Shown in pieces: positions 36,688-44,941 of a stretch of DNA of 64,000 nt. The notes below the pieces were generated by a model. That model saw nothing but the letters and a program-made list of their open reading frames with translations. It searched no databases and was not told where the DNA came from. The translations under genes and the position numbers were made by a program. Source of the stretch: Mycolicibacterium vinylchloridicum (GTDB lineage: Bacteria > Actinomycetota > Actinomycetes > Mycobacteriales > Mycobacteriaceae); NCBI RefSeq assembly GCF_013404075.1, contig NZ_JACBJQ010000010.1, positions 96,536-160,535 on the forward strand, in the 5' to 3' direction. Each line of letters starts with the position of its first letter. Positions within the stretch are counted from its first letter, which is position 1.

Positions 36688-36735
36688 CGACAGCTACTCC
36701 TTACACGGGCGACGGTGCACGCGGGTCACTCCTCG

Positions 36736-36751
36736 TGCATACAAGTATGCA
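36736..36751. promoter_or_regulatory. Perfect motif B palindrome TGCATACAAGTATGCA
   Basis: Two 7-bp arms (TGCATAC and GTATGCA) flank AA. It lies 49 bases upstream of the kinase-like gene and 156 bases upstream of the P450, in their shared divergent promoter. This is the clearest example of the repeat also found at 19187, 50855 and 59995. Confidence 0.7.
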
Positions 36752-36828
36752 TCTTCGGCCGGGCGATCTCATCGAAGCCGGGTTTCAGCGATGCTGGATG
36801 TGTTCGTATTCTCGATCCAGAACCTCTA

Positions 36829-36844
36829 CTCTCGATTTCGAGAA
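36829..36844. promoter_or_regulatory. Motif A site in the P450/kinase divergent promoter
   Basis: CTCTC-GATTTC-GAGAA lies 63 bases upstream of the P450 start. Twenty bases to the left a second TTCTC (36809–36813) is followed after six bases by GAACC, a weaker copy. Both lie on the P450 side of the intergenic region. Confidence 0.55.
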
Positions 36845-36906
36845 CATCTGAAAACGCCATGATCCGGGATTGCGTAGCCGTCTGCACTTGTGGAGGAAGC
36901 GAAGAC

Positions 36907-38142
36907 ATGAGCCGAGTTACCGACGACGCCGCGCTGGTGTTCGTCGACCCGCAGGCCTACACCGACGAGACCCGTCTACACGCGGCATTCGCGCACCTGC
37001 GTGCCAATGATCCGGTGGCATGGGTCGAAGCATCGGGCTACAACCCGTTCTGGGCGATCACCAAGTACGACGACATCATGGCCGTCGAGCGGGCCAACGA
37101 CACCTTCACGAATTCGCCCCGGCCCGTGCTGGCCACCGCCGAGCAGGACGAACAGTCCGCTCAGCTGGGCGTCAATACCTTGATTCACATGGACGACCCT
37201 GAGCACCGCAAAGTCCGCGCGATCGGTGCCGATTGGTTTCGCCCCAAGGCCATGCGCGCGTTGAAGGTCCGTGCCGACGAGTTGGCGAAAGAACATGTCG
37301 ACAAGATGCTCGCCGTCGGCAACGAATGCGATTTTGCCCAAGAAATCGCGGTCAACTATCCGCTGTACATGATCATGTCTCTGCTCGGCGTACCGGAGGC
37401 CGACTTCCCGCTGATGCTGCGGTTGACACAGGAGATGTTCGGCAACGCCGACGCGGAGATGCAGCGCGGCGGCGACGACGTCCTGGCGTCGCTGATGGAG
37501 ATGTTCGCCTATTTCAATGACCACACCGCGGCGCGGCGAAAGAAGCCCACCGAGGATCTGATCTCGGCAATCGCCAACGCCAGGATCGACGGCGAGCCGC
37601 TGTCCGACATCGAGACGGTGTCGTATTACCTCATCGTCGCGACCGCGGGCCATGACACGACCAGTGCGACGATCGCCGGTGGTCTGCACGCCCTGATCGA
37701 GAATCCAGATCAGCTGCATCGTCTGCAGCAGGACCCGTCGCTGATTCCGGCAGCCACCGAAGAAATGATCAGGTGGGTCACCCCGGTCAAGCACTTCATG
37801 CGGACCGCCCAGCATGACGCTGTCGTTCGCGACACAACGATCGCCGCCGGCGAATCATTGCTGCTGGCTTACCCGTCGGGCAATCGCGACGAAGACGTCT
37901 TCGACAATCCTATGAAGTTCGACATCAGCCGGGCACCCAACAAGCACGTCGCTTTCGGCTTCGGTGTCCACTTCTGTCTAGGTGCCGCTCTCGCCCGACT
38001 AGAGCTCAACAGCTTCTTCACCGAATTGGTCTCGCGCCTGACGTCGATCGAAATGACCTCCCAACCCGAGTGGATGGCCACGACGTTCGTCGGCGGCATC
38101 AAGCACCTGCCGATCCGCTACGAGCTCACCGAGCCGCAGTGA
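36907..38142 (+). CDS. Cytochrome P450
   Basis: The 411-residue P450 has AGHDTT (247–252) in the I-helix, ExxR in EEMIR (285–289), and the haem loop FGFGVHFCLG with Cys357. ATG at 36907 follows GGAGGAAG; the open frame extends far upstream but would run through the promoter sites. It is divergent from the Ldi-like operon and shares its control region, so it probably hydroxylates the substrate or product of that enzyme. Several mycobacterial P450s act on terpenoid or steroid side chains, but the subfamily cannot be fixed by eye. Confidence 0.95.
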   Translation: MSRVTDDAALVFVDPQAYTDETRLHAAFAHLRANDPVAWVEASGYNPFWAITKYDDIMAVERANDTFTNSPRPVLATAEQDEQSAQLGVNTLIHMDDPEHRKVRAIGADWFRPKAMRALKVRADELAKEHVDKMLAVGNECDFAQEIAVNYPLYMIMSLLGVPEADFPLMLRLTQEMFGNADAEMQRGGDDVLASLMEMFAYFNDHTAARRKKPTEDLISAIANARIDGEPLSDIETVSYYLIVATAGHDTTSATIAGGLHALIENPDQLHRLQQDPSLIPAATEEMIRWVTPVKHFMRTAQHDAVVRDTTIAAGESLLLAYPSGNRDEDVFDNPMKFDISRAPNKHVAFGFGVHFCLGAALARLELNSFFTELVSRLTSIEMTSQPEWMATTFVGGIKHLPIRYELTEPQ

Positions 38143-38223
38143 CTCCCTCAGGGGCTCCCGCGTCCAGGCCAGCCGGATCTGCCGCGAATCGTCGCTAGTG
38201 ATTTGATGCGGTGCGTTGAGTTG

Positions 38224-39150
38224 TCATTGGTCGGGTGTCGTGACGTACCCCATTTCGTCGTACAGCGTGCGAGGAACGAGAAGCCCCGTCGTATCCAGGA
38301 TCTCAGGTAGGTGCGCTGCGACGTCTTCTGCGCTGAAAGAACCGTCCGGAGCCGTCCAGCCGCGGGTGATCCCAATCTGGAGTGCCGCCACGCGGCCCAT
38401 GAAGGCGCTGAACACCGTCTGGTTCGCCGTACACGCCTCGCTGGCGAGGTAGGCAACGACTGGGGCCACCTGGTCCTGGCGCAAGGTATCCAGGAATGCG
38501 CTGCCGTCGGGATCTTCTGCGCCCACCCCGGTGACGGCGTCGGCCATGCGAGTGCGGGCCATGGGCATGATCGCGTTCGCGACGATGCCGAACTCCGCAC
38601 CCTCGAGCGACAGGATGTTCATCAGACCGAGCATGCCGGTCTTGGCCGCGGAGTAACCGAGCATGCCGTGCTGACCGAAAACGCCTGCGGAAGAAGACAC
38701 TAGGACCACGCGGCCGTAGCGGGCGCGTTTCATTACCGCGAAACCCGGGCGAACCACGTTGAAGGCCGCCACGAGGTGGTGCCGAAGCAGCGACTCGAAG
38801 CGGTCTGTCGGCCAGTCCTCGATCGAAGCGTTAAACACGTTGCCCGCGTTGGCGACGATAGCGTCGAGGCGACCATACTCACCCTCTGCCAGATCAACCG
38901 CCAGCTGGCCGCCTTTCTCGGTACTGAGGTCCTCGGTGGACGCCACCGCCCGTCCCCCGTCGGCCACGATGGCCTTCACGACGTCTTGCGCGGGTGCCGG
39001 ATCATGTCCATTGCCATCGAGGTCGCAGCCGTTGTCGGCGACCACGACGACGGCGCCGCGGCGCGCGAGCTCGCGGCTGTAGGCCGCCCCCAACCCGCGA
39101 CCGCCACCGGTGACGATCACCACGCGGTCGGTGAATGAAATGGTGCTCAC
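38224..39150 (-). CDS. Short-chain dehydrogenase (MFE-2/HSD17B4-like)
   Basis: A 308-residue SDR with VVIVTGGGRGLGAAYSRELA (10–29), VADNGCDLDGNG after the second strand, NAGN, the serine in VLVSSSAG and YSAAK (catalytic Tyr and Lys). The long insertion with DLDGNGHDP and the overall size resemble the hydroxyacyl-CoA dehydrogenase domain of multifunctional enzyme 2, which oxidises D-3-hydroxyacyl-CoA. GTG start at 39150. It converges with the P450 gene and is divergent from a TetR gene whose promoter holds a motif-A site. Confidence 0.9.
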   Translation of the reverse strand: MSTISFTDRVVIVTGGGRGLGAAYSRELARRGAVVVVADNGCDLDGNGHDPAPAQDVVKAIVADGGRAVASTEDLSTEKGGQLAVDLAEGEYGRLDAIVANAGNVFNASIEDWPTDRFESLLRHHLVAAFNVVRPGFAVMKRARYGRVVLVSSSAGVFGQHGMLGYSAAKTGMLGLMNILSLEGAEFGIVANAIMPMARTRMADAVTGVGAEDPDGSAFLDTLRQDQVAPVVAYLASEACTANQTVFSAFMGRVAALQIGITRGWTAPDGSFSAEDVAAHLPEILDTTGLLVPRTLYDEMGYVTTPDQ

Positions 39151-39396
39151 AGATACTTGTCCTCTTCTTCCGCCAGGCAGCGACAGCGGGGTTCGCTGTC
39201 GGTGACCATCTCGCCGTGCACACCCCGGGGGTTCCGGACGTCCGTGCCGGTCTTACTGACTAAGAATCAGCTCAGCGGAAGGGCACCGTCAACGTTCTCA
39301 GCGCAACCTGCAAGCCCCCACCATGACCTGAACACTTGACTTTGCGCGACAGAAAGCCCGTCAGCTGCAGCGCTGGGTGAGAAAATGTGCAGATGT

Positions 39397-39412
39397 TTCT
39401 CGTAAGTGAGAA
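39397..39412. promoter_or_regulatory. Motif A operator in front of the TetR gene
   Basis: TTCTC-GTAAGT-GAGAA, extended by one base each side to TTTCTC/GAGAAA, lies 35 bases upstream of the TetR start at 39448. An additional GAGAA half-site is at 39379–39383. The position suggests autoregulation and points to this TetR as the reader of motif A. Confidence 0.65.
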
Positions 39413-39447
39413 AGAATATTTTCATGCGATTCGGGAGAGGTTTCGGG

Positions 39448-40005
39448 ATGACGGGTCAGGACTGGGCGTTGGGAACAGACCGCAATGCCGTTGCGCGCGA
39501 ACGCATCCTCTCCATGGCCTCGGATCTAGTGTCGCGGGACGGCTTCGAGGCACTCACCATCGCTGCGTTGGCCACCCAGCTGCACTGCTCGCCGGCCACG
39601 GTGTACCGCCACGCGGGCGGCAAGGCAGCCATCTCCGAGGCCCTCATCTCGCGATTCTCCGAACGGATCGCGCACGCGGTGAACGAGGCGATCGCCGACC
39701 TGCGCGGCACCGACCGGATCGTCGGGGCGATCTTGGTCGGATTGGAACACATGCGCGCCGAACCACTTGGTCAACTCATCATGGGCGACCTGCGTCCAGG
39801 ACGCGACGGCGGCACGGTCAGCGCCTCACCACTGGTGAGCAAGATCTCCGAAGGCATGATCGGACACCACGATCCACTGGCCGCGCAATGGCTGTTCCGC
39901 ATCACCTTCTCACTGTGGTACTGGCCGCTGAAGGACCCACGAGCCGAACGCGAACTAGTGAGGCGATTCGCCGCACCCTCGGTCACAGCTGGACTTCAGC
40001 GATGA
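39448..40005 (+). CDS. TetR-family regulator, candidate reader of motif A
   Basis: A 185-residue TetR protein from ATG 39448. DNA-binding helices are in ERILSMASDLVSRDGFEALT, IAALATQLHCSPATVYRHAG and KAAISEAL. The C-terminal helices would hold the ligand pocket. An upstream ATG at 39424 and a GTG at 39406 are in frame, but the second lies inside the palindrome; 39448 leaves the operator free. It is divergent from the SDR at 38224. Among the regulators here it is the only one with a full motif-A repeat in its own promoter. Confidence 0.88.
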   Translation: MTGQDWALGTDRNAVARERILSMASDLVSRDGFEALTIAALATQLHCSPATVYRHAGGKAAISEALISRFSERIAHAVNEAIADLRGTDRIVGAILVGLEHMRAEPLGQLIMGDLRPGRDGGTVSASPLVSKISEGMIGHHDPLAAQWLFRITFSLWYWPLKDPRAERELVRRFAAPSVTAGLQR

Positions 40006-40039
40006 TCGACACGCCCGCGGGCGGAAGCACTCGCCCCTT

Positions 40040-40243
40040 CACTGCCCGGTGCGCACCAACTCCAACGCTTCGGGGGCCGGTCCAACCCGAGGGTGGGTTC
40101 GATCATCGGGGCGGGAACGACGGCGGCGGTGGGAACGCCCCCCTCACCCGCACACCGACCAGCCGCGGTTCGGGCAGGTCGAGGCATCCGGCGAGGATTT
40201 CCCTACCGACTCCGCCAGTCGACCACCGGATAGCGCGGTAGTT
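40040..40243 (-). pseudogene. Fragments of decayed dehydrogenase-type genes
   Basis: From 40240 leftward the reverse strand reads YRAIRWSTGGVGREILAGCL and LVGVRV (to about 40145), the N-terminal Rossmann start of the DHDPR-like reductase family. It then runs into low-complexity codons and a stop. Another frame to the left reads AVVPAPMIEPTLGLDRP and, after a shift, PEALELVRTGQ before a stop near 40046, which looks like the tail of a different dehydrogenase. Both pieces are too short to be functional. Confidence 0.5.
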
Positions 40244-40261
40244 CTCTTTCGTGCTCCGGAT

Positions 40262-41125
40262 TCAGAGGATGTCGAAGAGTGCGGCCGCAGAGGTGATCGC
40301 CTTGTCGCCGTTGCCTTCATCGTGGAGCAGCATACGCACTCCGACCTTGTTCGGGCCCCCGACGTACGCGCCACCCTCGACACGGAACGGGCCAACTTTG
40401 CCACGCGCCATGAACATCACGTGCCAACTGACAGTCTGCAGCCTGCGGGTGCCCGCACGATCGGCTGCGAAATCGATTGCCGCCGTCTCCAGAACCACGT
40501 GCTGCGGGCCGATGTGCAGCGCTGCGTCGGGCGATGCCAACTCGGTACTCAGCGACGGTAACATCCAGTACCCGTCGTCGCGCCGCGATGCCCCGAACGC
40601 CTGCCACAGCGGAGGCAGGTCCGGCGAATCAGCGATGACCAGTTCGGTCCCCGAAACGTCCATCCGGTCGAGCCCATCGGGCGGAATCCCGATGACTGCG
40701 CCCTGGCCCTCGTTGAACGCGATGATCCGCTGCGGGTTGTCGGCGTCGACGATCACACAGCGCCCATAACCCATCGTGCGACCCTGGTGCACGATGCCTG
40801 ATCCGACGATCTGAACCTTGTTCACGTCGAAGCCGGGATCGACGATCTGCACCGACCCGATGACCGGGTTGGGCACCGCGACCATGTCGGTCTGGCACCC
40901 CTCCGGAGACGCAATCGCCAACGGGGCGGCCATGATTCCACCGGCCTCGTTGCGCATATCGCGACGGATGACCACCGTGTCGTCGACATCGCCGGTGTTC
41001 ATTGCCGAGTGGTTCCGGCCGATGTAGCGGTAACTCAGCAGTCCGGTCCAGCGCTTGTACAGCTCGTCGCGGTACGCATCCTGATCATTGACCAGTGCGC
41101 GGATGTCGCGTGGCCGGTCGGTCAT
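40262..41125 (-). CDS. Hotdog-fold protein linked to the molybdopterin enzyme
   Basis: A 287-residue protein with two hotdog-like halves. N-terminal: YRYIGRNHSAMNTGDVDDTVVIRRDMRN and GGIMAAPLAIA. Middle: VQIVGSGIVHQGRTMGYGRCVIVD. C-terminal: SWHVMFMARGKVGPFRVEGG. The repeated 'GR..' and acidic residues suit an acyl-CoA thioesterase or hydratase. Its ATG stands one base after the stop of the molybdopterin oxidoreductase (TGAAATG), so the two are co-translated. That pairing of a hotdog protein with an oxidoreductase suggests it handles the oxidised CoA ester. Confidence 0.75.
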   Translation of the reverse strand: MTDRPRDIRALVNDQDAYRDELYKRWTGLLSYRYIGRNHSAMNTGDVDDTVVIRRDMRNEAGGIMAAPLAIASPEGCQTDMVAVPNPVIGSVQIVDPGFDVNKVQIVGSGIVHQGRTMGYGRCVIVDADNPQRIIAFNEGQGAVIGIPPDGLDRMDVSGTELVIADSPDLPPLWQAFGASRRDDGYWMLPSLSTELASPDAALHIGPQHVVLETAAIDFAADRAGTRRLQTVSWHVMFMARGKVGPFRVEGGAYVGGPNKVGVRMLLHDEGNGDKAITSAAALFDIL

Positions 41126-41126
41126 T

Positions 41127-43334
41127 TCACCGGCTTTCGCTGTTGAGTTGCGCACGCGCCACCCGTACCGGAATTCCGGTGAGTCGAGACATGCCGGAAA
41201 GTGACTCGACATCGGCGACGTCGCTCGACATCAGTTCGTTGACGTTGGCGCCACGGGCACGATTGGCGAGCTGCCATGTGCCGGATCCGTTGTGCCCCCA
41301 TCCATGTGGGATCGCGATCACACCGACCACGATGTCTTTGGTGATCTCGACGTCGACCTCGATCTCCCCGGTTCGCGATGCCACCGTGATCCGGTCGCCG
41401 TCGCGGATCCCCAGCGGGTCGGCATCGAGTTCGTGCATCAGCGCACGATGCCGGCGTTCGCCGCGCATCAGCGATGACGTGTTGTGCATCCATGAGTTCT
41501 CCGACTTCGGCTCACGCATGCCGATGAGCTGCATCGGGTAGTCGTCAGGGCTATCGTCCCGCGACAGCTTGTCGACCTCACCGCGGATCTCGTCGTGCTC
41601 CAGCTTCATTCGCCGGCTTCGATACGCCACCATCGACGGGAGTACACCGGTCGGCAGATAATCCGAAAGCACCTTTCCGTGTGGATGCTCCTTGGTGAGG
41701 CGGCCGAACGTAAGCCCAGACTTCTTCAGCCCGAAGCGATCCCCGCCCTCGGACAGGCGGACAATCGCGTCGGCGAGCACGCGGGGATTCATCCGCTTGC
41801 CCCCCAGCCGGAGCGCTCGTCGGATGACCGCCAAAACCGCGAACATCGGTGTGTGCCTGGCGAGGCGTTGCATCAGGTCGTCGAAGATCTCCCACTCGCC
41901 GCGCGCATCACCTCGCGGGGGCACCACCGCCTCGGTTGTCTGCCGGAACGCGGTCGCCTGGAAGCCCTGAAAAGTGAGCGCGAAGTCGTCGCGTTCGTAC
42001 ATCGTGGTGACGGGCAGGATGTAATCGCACAGCCCAGTCGTCTCGGTGACATAGAGATCCAGTGCGACCGACAGCTCGAGTTCGGCTATTGCGGAGGCGA
42101 GTTCGTTGCCGTTGGGCACCGTCAACACCGGGTTGCCGGCGCTGACTAACAGCGCCTTGATCTGCCCGTTCCCGGGAGTGGTGATCTCTTTGGCCATCAA
42201 CGCCGCCGGCTCGTAGCCGGTGACGAGCGGGAAGCTTCCGACGCGGGTTCGCTTCTTGCGGTAGGCACTGCGCAGCCTGCTGCCTAGTACGGTGTTGGTC
42301 CATTTCATGCCCGGGATCTGCAATCCGCTGAAGACCGATCCGCCGGGTACGTCGAGGTTTCCCGCCGCGAGGTTGACCGCATCCAAGAGGTACGACGTGA
42401 GGGTGCCGAACTCCCCCACACAGGTACCCAGCCGACCGTACAGAGCCGCGCGCCGCGCACCAGAAAGTTCGTGGGCGAGGGCGCGCACCGCATCGGGCTC
42501 GATCCCAGTACGAGCGACCGTATGTTCAGGAGACCACGGTTGCGCGAGTCCGCGAAGCCAGTCCAGTCCGTCGGCCTGGCGGTCGGCTCGGCCGCGGTCG
42601 ACCAGGCCGTCCTCGAAAAGCACATGCAGCAACGAGAGCAGGAAGTAGGGGTCACTGCCCGGACGTATGCCCAGCCACTCGAATTGTGTTGCCGTCTCGG
42701 TCCTGCGGGGGTCGACGACGACGACTCGGCCGCCGTCCTTGACGATGTCGCGCAGACGGTCGTGGATCCGCGGTGCGGTCAGAAAGCTACCATGCGATAC
42801 AACCGGGTTGGCGCCCACGATCACCAACAATTCGATGCGTTGCAGGTCGGGGATCGGAACTGAAGTTGGTGTACCGTAGAGGAATTGGCTTGCCAGAAGC
42901 CGGCTGCTCGTGTCCTGGGTCGAAGCGCTGAAGTTGTGACACTTCGCGCCCCGCCGGCCGCCGAGCCCTTTGACGAACATTGTCAGCCACATCAGGTGTG
43001 CGTAGCTGAACGCGGCAGGATTGCCCATATAGCAACCGATCGCCCCCGGTCCGTGCGCTCGCAGGATCGCCCCGAGACGGTCGGCGATGTCCGACATCGC
43101 CTCGTCCCAGGACACCGGCTCGAAGCCCGCCGCCGTGCGGCGTAGCGGCGTCGTCACCCGGTCCGGATCGTTCTGCACCTCGGTGAACGCGATGCCCTTC
43201 TGGCACGCGAAACCGCTCGACAGCGGGTGCTCCTTGTCCGGCCGTAGTGCCACGAGTCGGCCGTCGTCCACGGTCGCGACCATGCCGCACAGCGGTTCGC
43301 AGATCCGGCAGTACGTTGTGTGCTGTTCGACCAT
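41127..43334 (-). CDS. Molybdopterin oxidoreductase (formate dehydrogenase-like)
   Basis: A 735-residue member of the DMSO reductase superfamily with one N-terminal [4Fe-4S] cluster: Cys9, Cys12, Cys16 (CRICEPLC) and Cys44 (FACQKG). Further motifs are GCYMGNPAAFSY, GANPVVSHGSF, and the C-terminal cofactor-binding GVIAIPHGWGH. There is no Tat signal, so it should be cytoplasmic. ATG at 43334 follows GAGAGGTG. The substrate is unclear; related cytosolic enzymes act on formate or hydroxylate hydrocarbons and sterols. No electron-transfer subunit is encoded beside it, only the coupled hotdog protein. Confidence 0.9.
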   Translation of the reverse strand: MVEQHTTYCRICEPLCGMVATVDDGRLVALRPDKEHPLSSGFACQKGIAFTEVQNDPDRVTTPLRRTAAGFEPVSWDEAMSDIADRLGAILRAHGPGAIGCYMGNPAAFSYAHLMWLTMFVKGLGGRRGAKCHNFSASTQDTSSRLLASQFLYGTPTSVPIPDLQRIELLVIVGANPVVSHGSFLTAPRIHDRLRDIVKDGGRVVVVDPRRTETATQFEWLGIRPGSDPYFLLSLLHVLFEDGLVDRGRADRQADGLDWLRGLAQPWSPEHTVARTGIEPDAVRALAHELSGARRAALYGRLGTCVGEFGTLTSYLLDAVNLAAGNLDVPGGSVFSGLQIPGMKWTNTVLGSRLRSAYRKKRTRVGSFPLVTGYEPAALMAKEITTPGNGQIKALLVSAGNPVLTVPNGNELASAIAELELSVALDLYVTETTGLCDYILPVTTMYERDDFALTFQGFQATAFRQTTEAVVPPRGDARGEWEIFDDLMQRLARHTPMFAVLAVIRRALRLGGKRMNPRVLADAIVRLSEGGDRFGLKKSGLTFGRLTKEHPHGKVLSDYLPTGVLPSMVAYRSRRMKLEHDEIRGEVDKLSRDDSPDDYPMQLIGMREPKSENSWMHNTSSLMRGERRHRALMHELDADPLGIRDGDRITVASRTGEIEVDVEITKDIVVGVIAIPHGWGHNGSGTWQLANRARGANVNELMSSDVADVESLSGMSRLTGIPVRVARAQLNSESR

Positions 43335-43344
43335 GCCACACCTC

Positions 43345-43722
43345 TCAGTGCCACGTGCCTTGCTTGTAATCGCTGTTCCACACCTCGGTGATCCGACCGA
43401 GGACTACGCGAAACACTTCAATGCTGCTGATCGTCATGTCCGTGCCATCGCTGAAGCGCATGGGTGACTCGTAGACGACGGCGACATATTCACCATCGTC
43501 GACGACGACCTTGAGGGTGAAGCTCATCTCCTCGAACATCGCCAGTGAGTCCACGATGCGCTGGACCGCCTGCTCGTGGGTCTGCACGACTGCTTCACCC
43601 ACCTCGTGGCGTATCACGGTGTCGCCCATAAGCTCGTCGGCCAGCGCGAAATCCCGCTGCCCCCAGACAACGTGGTTGTACAGCTCCACGACCTCGCGTG
43701 CGGACCGGCTTGTGCTCGTCAC
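43345..43722 (-). CDS. SnoaL/NTF2-like protein
   Basis: A 125-residue NTF2-like protein: helix VVELYNHVVWGQRDFALADELM, then strands with VIRHEVGEAVVQTHEQAV, FTLKVVVDDGEYVAVVYES and ISSIEVFRVVLGRITEVWN. This matches the ester-cyclase/SnoaL group. GTG at 43722 overlaps the upstream kinase-like gene by four bases (GTGA), and the molybdopterin gene follows ten bases later, so all four genes from 44801 to 40262 probably form one operon. Confidence 0.82.
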   Translation of the reverse strand: MTSTSRSAREVVELYNHVVWGQRDFALADELMGDTVIRHEVGEAVVQTHEQAVQRIVDSLAMFEEMSFTLKVVVDDGEYVAVVYESPMRFSDGTDMTISSIEVFRVVLGRITEVWNSDYKQGTWH

Positions 43723-44801
43723 GCCACCACCTCGTATGCGGCGGTGTCGTCGATTGCGGCCACGGCGCGGTCGACGAGGGCCAGGCACAGGGCCTGAGAT
43801 CGTGGCGCCATGGTGTCCCAGCCAGTTAACAGAATCGTGGGTATCACGATCCAATACGCGGTAGCGGCGCGGTACTGTCGCCACGCGTCGTCAAAGGCGT
43901 AGTCATCACCGCCTGACGTCCGGAAGCGGTCGAGGTATTCGCGCACCAGCGCTTCGTCGCCCGCATCGCGGCGCACCTCCGTCGGCAGACTCTGACTGAT
44001 CAGGTAGGCGACATCGACGGCACCGGCGCCATGGGCCATGAACTGCAGGTCGATGACCTTCAGCCGCGCTCCGTCGAAGAACATGTTGTCGGCCCGGATG
44101 TCACCGTGCAATAGCACCGGCTGTTCGGCCATGACAGTCAGCGCAGTCGGCGCATGTGCGGCGAAGCCCTCCGCGTATCGGGTCACCGCACCAGACACCA
44201 CCGTCTCCGAGCGCTCGCGATAGACCTGCCAACCCGACGCGAACATGGGAACGAACAAGTCGCGCGCGACCGGTCCATCGATGCTCGGAAAAAGCATCGG
44301 GACGCCTGCATTGGCCGGTTGCCGTGACCACGCGTGCAAGGCTGCCAACTCCTCGAGACATAGCCTGGCCCGGTCGATCGTCAGGCCGACAAGATGGTCG
44401 CCGCTTTCCCAGGATTCGAGGTCTTCGAGGATCAGGACGAAGTCGTCACTGGAGCACGCGATGTCGGCGGCGTACACGCGCGGAGTGGAGATCGGCACGC
44501 TGTTGGCGAAACGCTGATAGAACAGCAGTTCCCGTTCGTAGCCGCCGAGCACACTGATCGCCGCTCGCACTTCCGGTTTCGCCGGGAGTTTGGCAACCAC
44601 GGTCGCGGGGACACCAGCGCTGCCGACAAGGTGCAATCGGTAGATCCGAGAAGCGAACCCGGTGTCTTCCGCGATCTGTTCGGCGCACACGTCGGTCACC
44701 AGGACCCCCTCACCGAGCTGGGACCGGAATACCTGGGTGAGCCATGGCGGGGTGATGTCTCCGACGGTCTTCGGCACCTCTCGCAGAGCTGGATCCGCCA
44801 T
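43719..44801 (-). CDS. APH-like phosphotransferase
   Basis: A 360-residue kinase-fold protein with LLHGDIRADNMFF (catalytic loop) and VIDLQF (metal-binding Asp); the N-lobe lysine is likely in TVVAKLPAKPE. It resembles the protein at 35599, with the same spacing of motifs. It leads an operon with NTF2-like, molybdopterin and hotdog genes. The substrate is probably a small hydroxylated intermediate. Confidence 0.85.
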   Translation of the reverse strand: MADPALREVPKTVGDITPPWLTQVFRSQLGEGVLVTDVCAEQIAEDTGFASRIYRLHLVGSAGVPATVVAKLPAKPEVRAAISVLGGYERELLFYQRFANSVPISTPRVYAADIACSSDDFVLILEDLESWESGDHLVGLTIDRARLCLEELAALHAWSRQPANAGVPMLFPSIDGPVARDLFVPMFASGWQVYRERSETVVSGAVTRYAEGFAAHAPTALTVMAEQPVLLHGDIRADNMFFDGARLKVIDLQFMAHGAGAVDVAYLISQSLPTEVRRDAGDEALVREYLDRFRTSGGDDYAFDDAWRQYRAATAYWIVIPTILLTGWDTMAPRSQALCLALVDRAVAAIDDTAAYEVVA

Positions 44802-44846
44802 GCTCTCCTCTGATGCTGGCCGGTCAACGACAATTGAGAAACTACC

Positions 44847-44862
44847 TTACCGTAGATCGTAA
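44847..44862. promoter_or_regulatory. TTAC-N8-GTAA inverted repeat
   Basis: TTAC (44847–44850) and GTAA (44859–44862) form a short inverted repeat 46 bases upstream of the kinase-like gene. A single TTCTC half of motif A follows at 44870–44874. Either could be an operator, but both are short. Confidence 0.25.
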
Positions 44863-44941
44863 ATATCTATTCTCGATGATCATGGCGGCATCGCTTAGAG
44901 ATGCGAGGACCCATACGTTTACACGACAGTGCTCCCTGCTT

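Noticed and set aside
44870..44874. Single TTCTC half-site upstream of the kinase-like gene
   Set aside because: No matching partner at six bases; a half-site alone is expected by chance.
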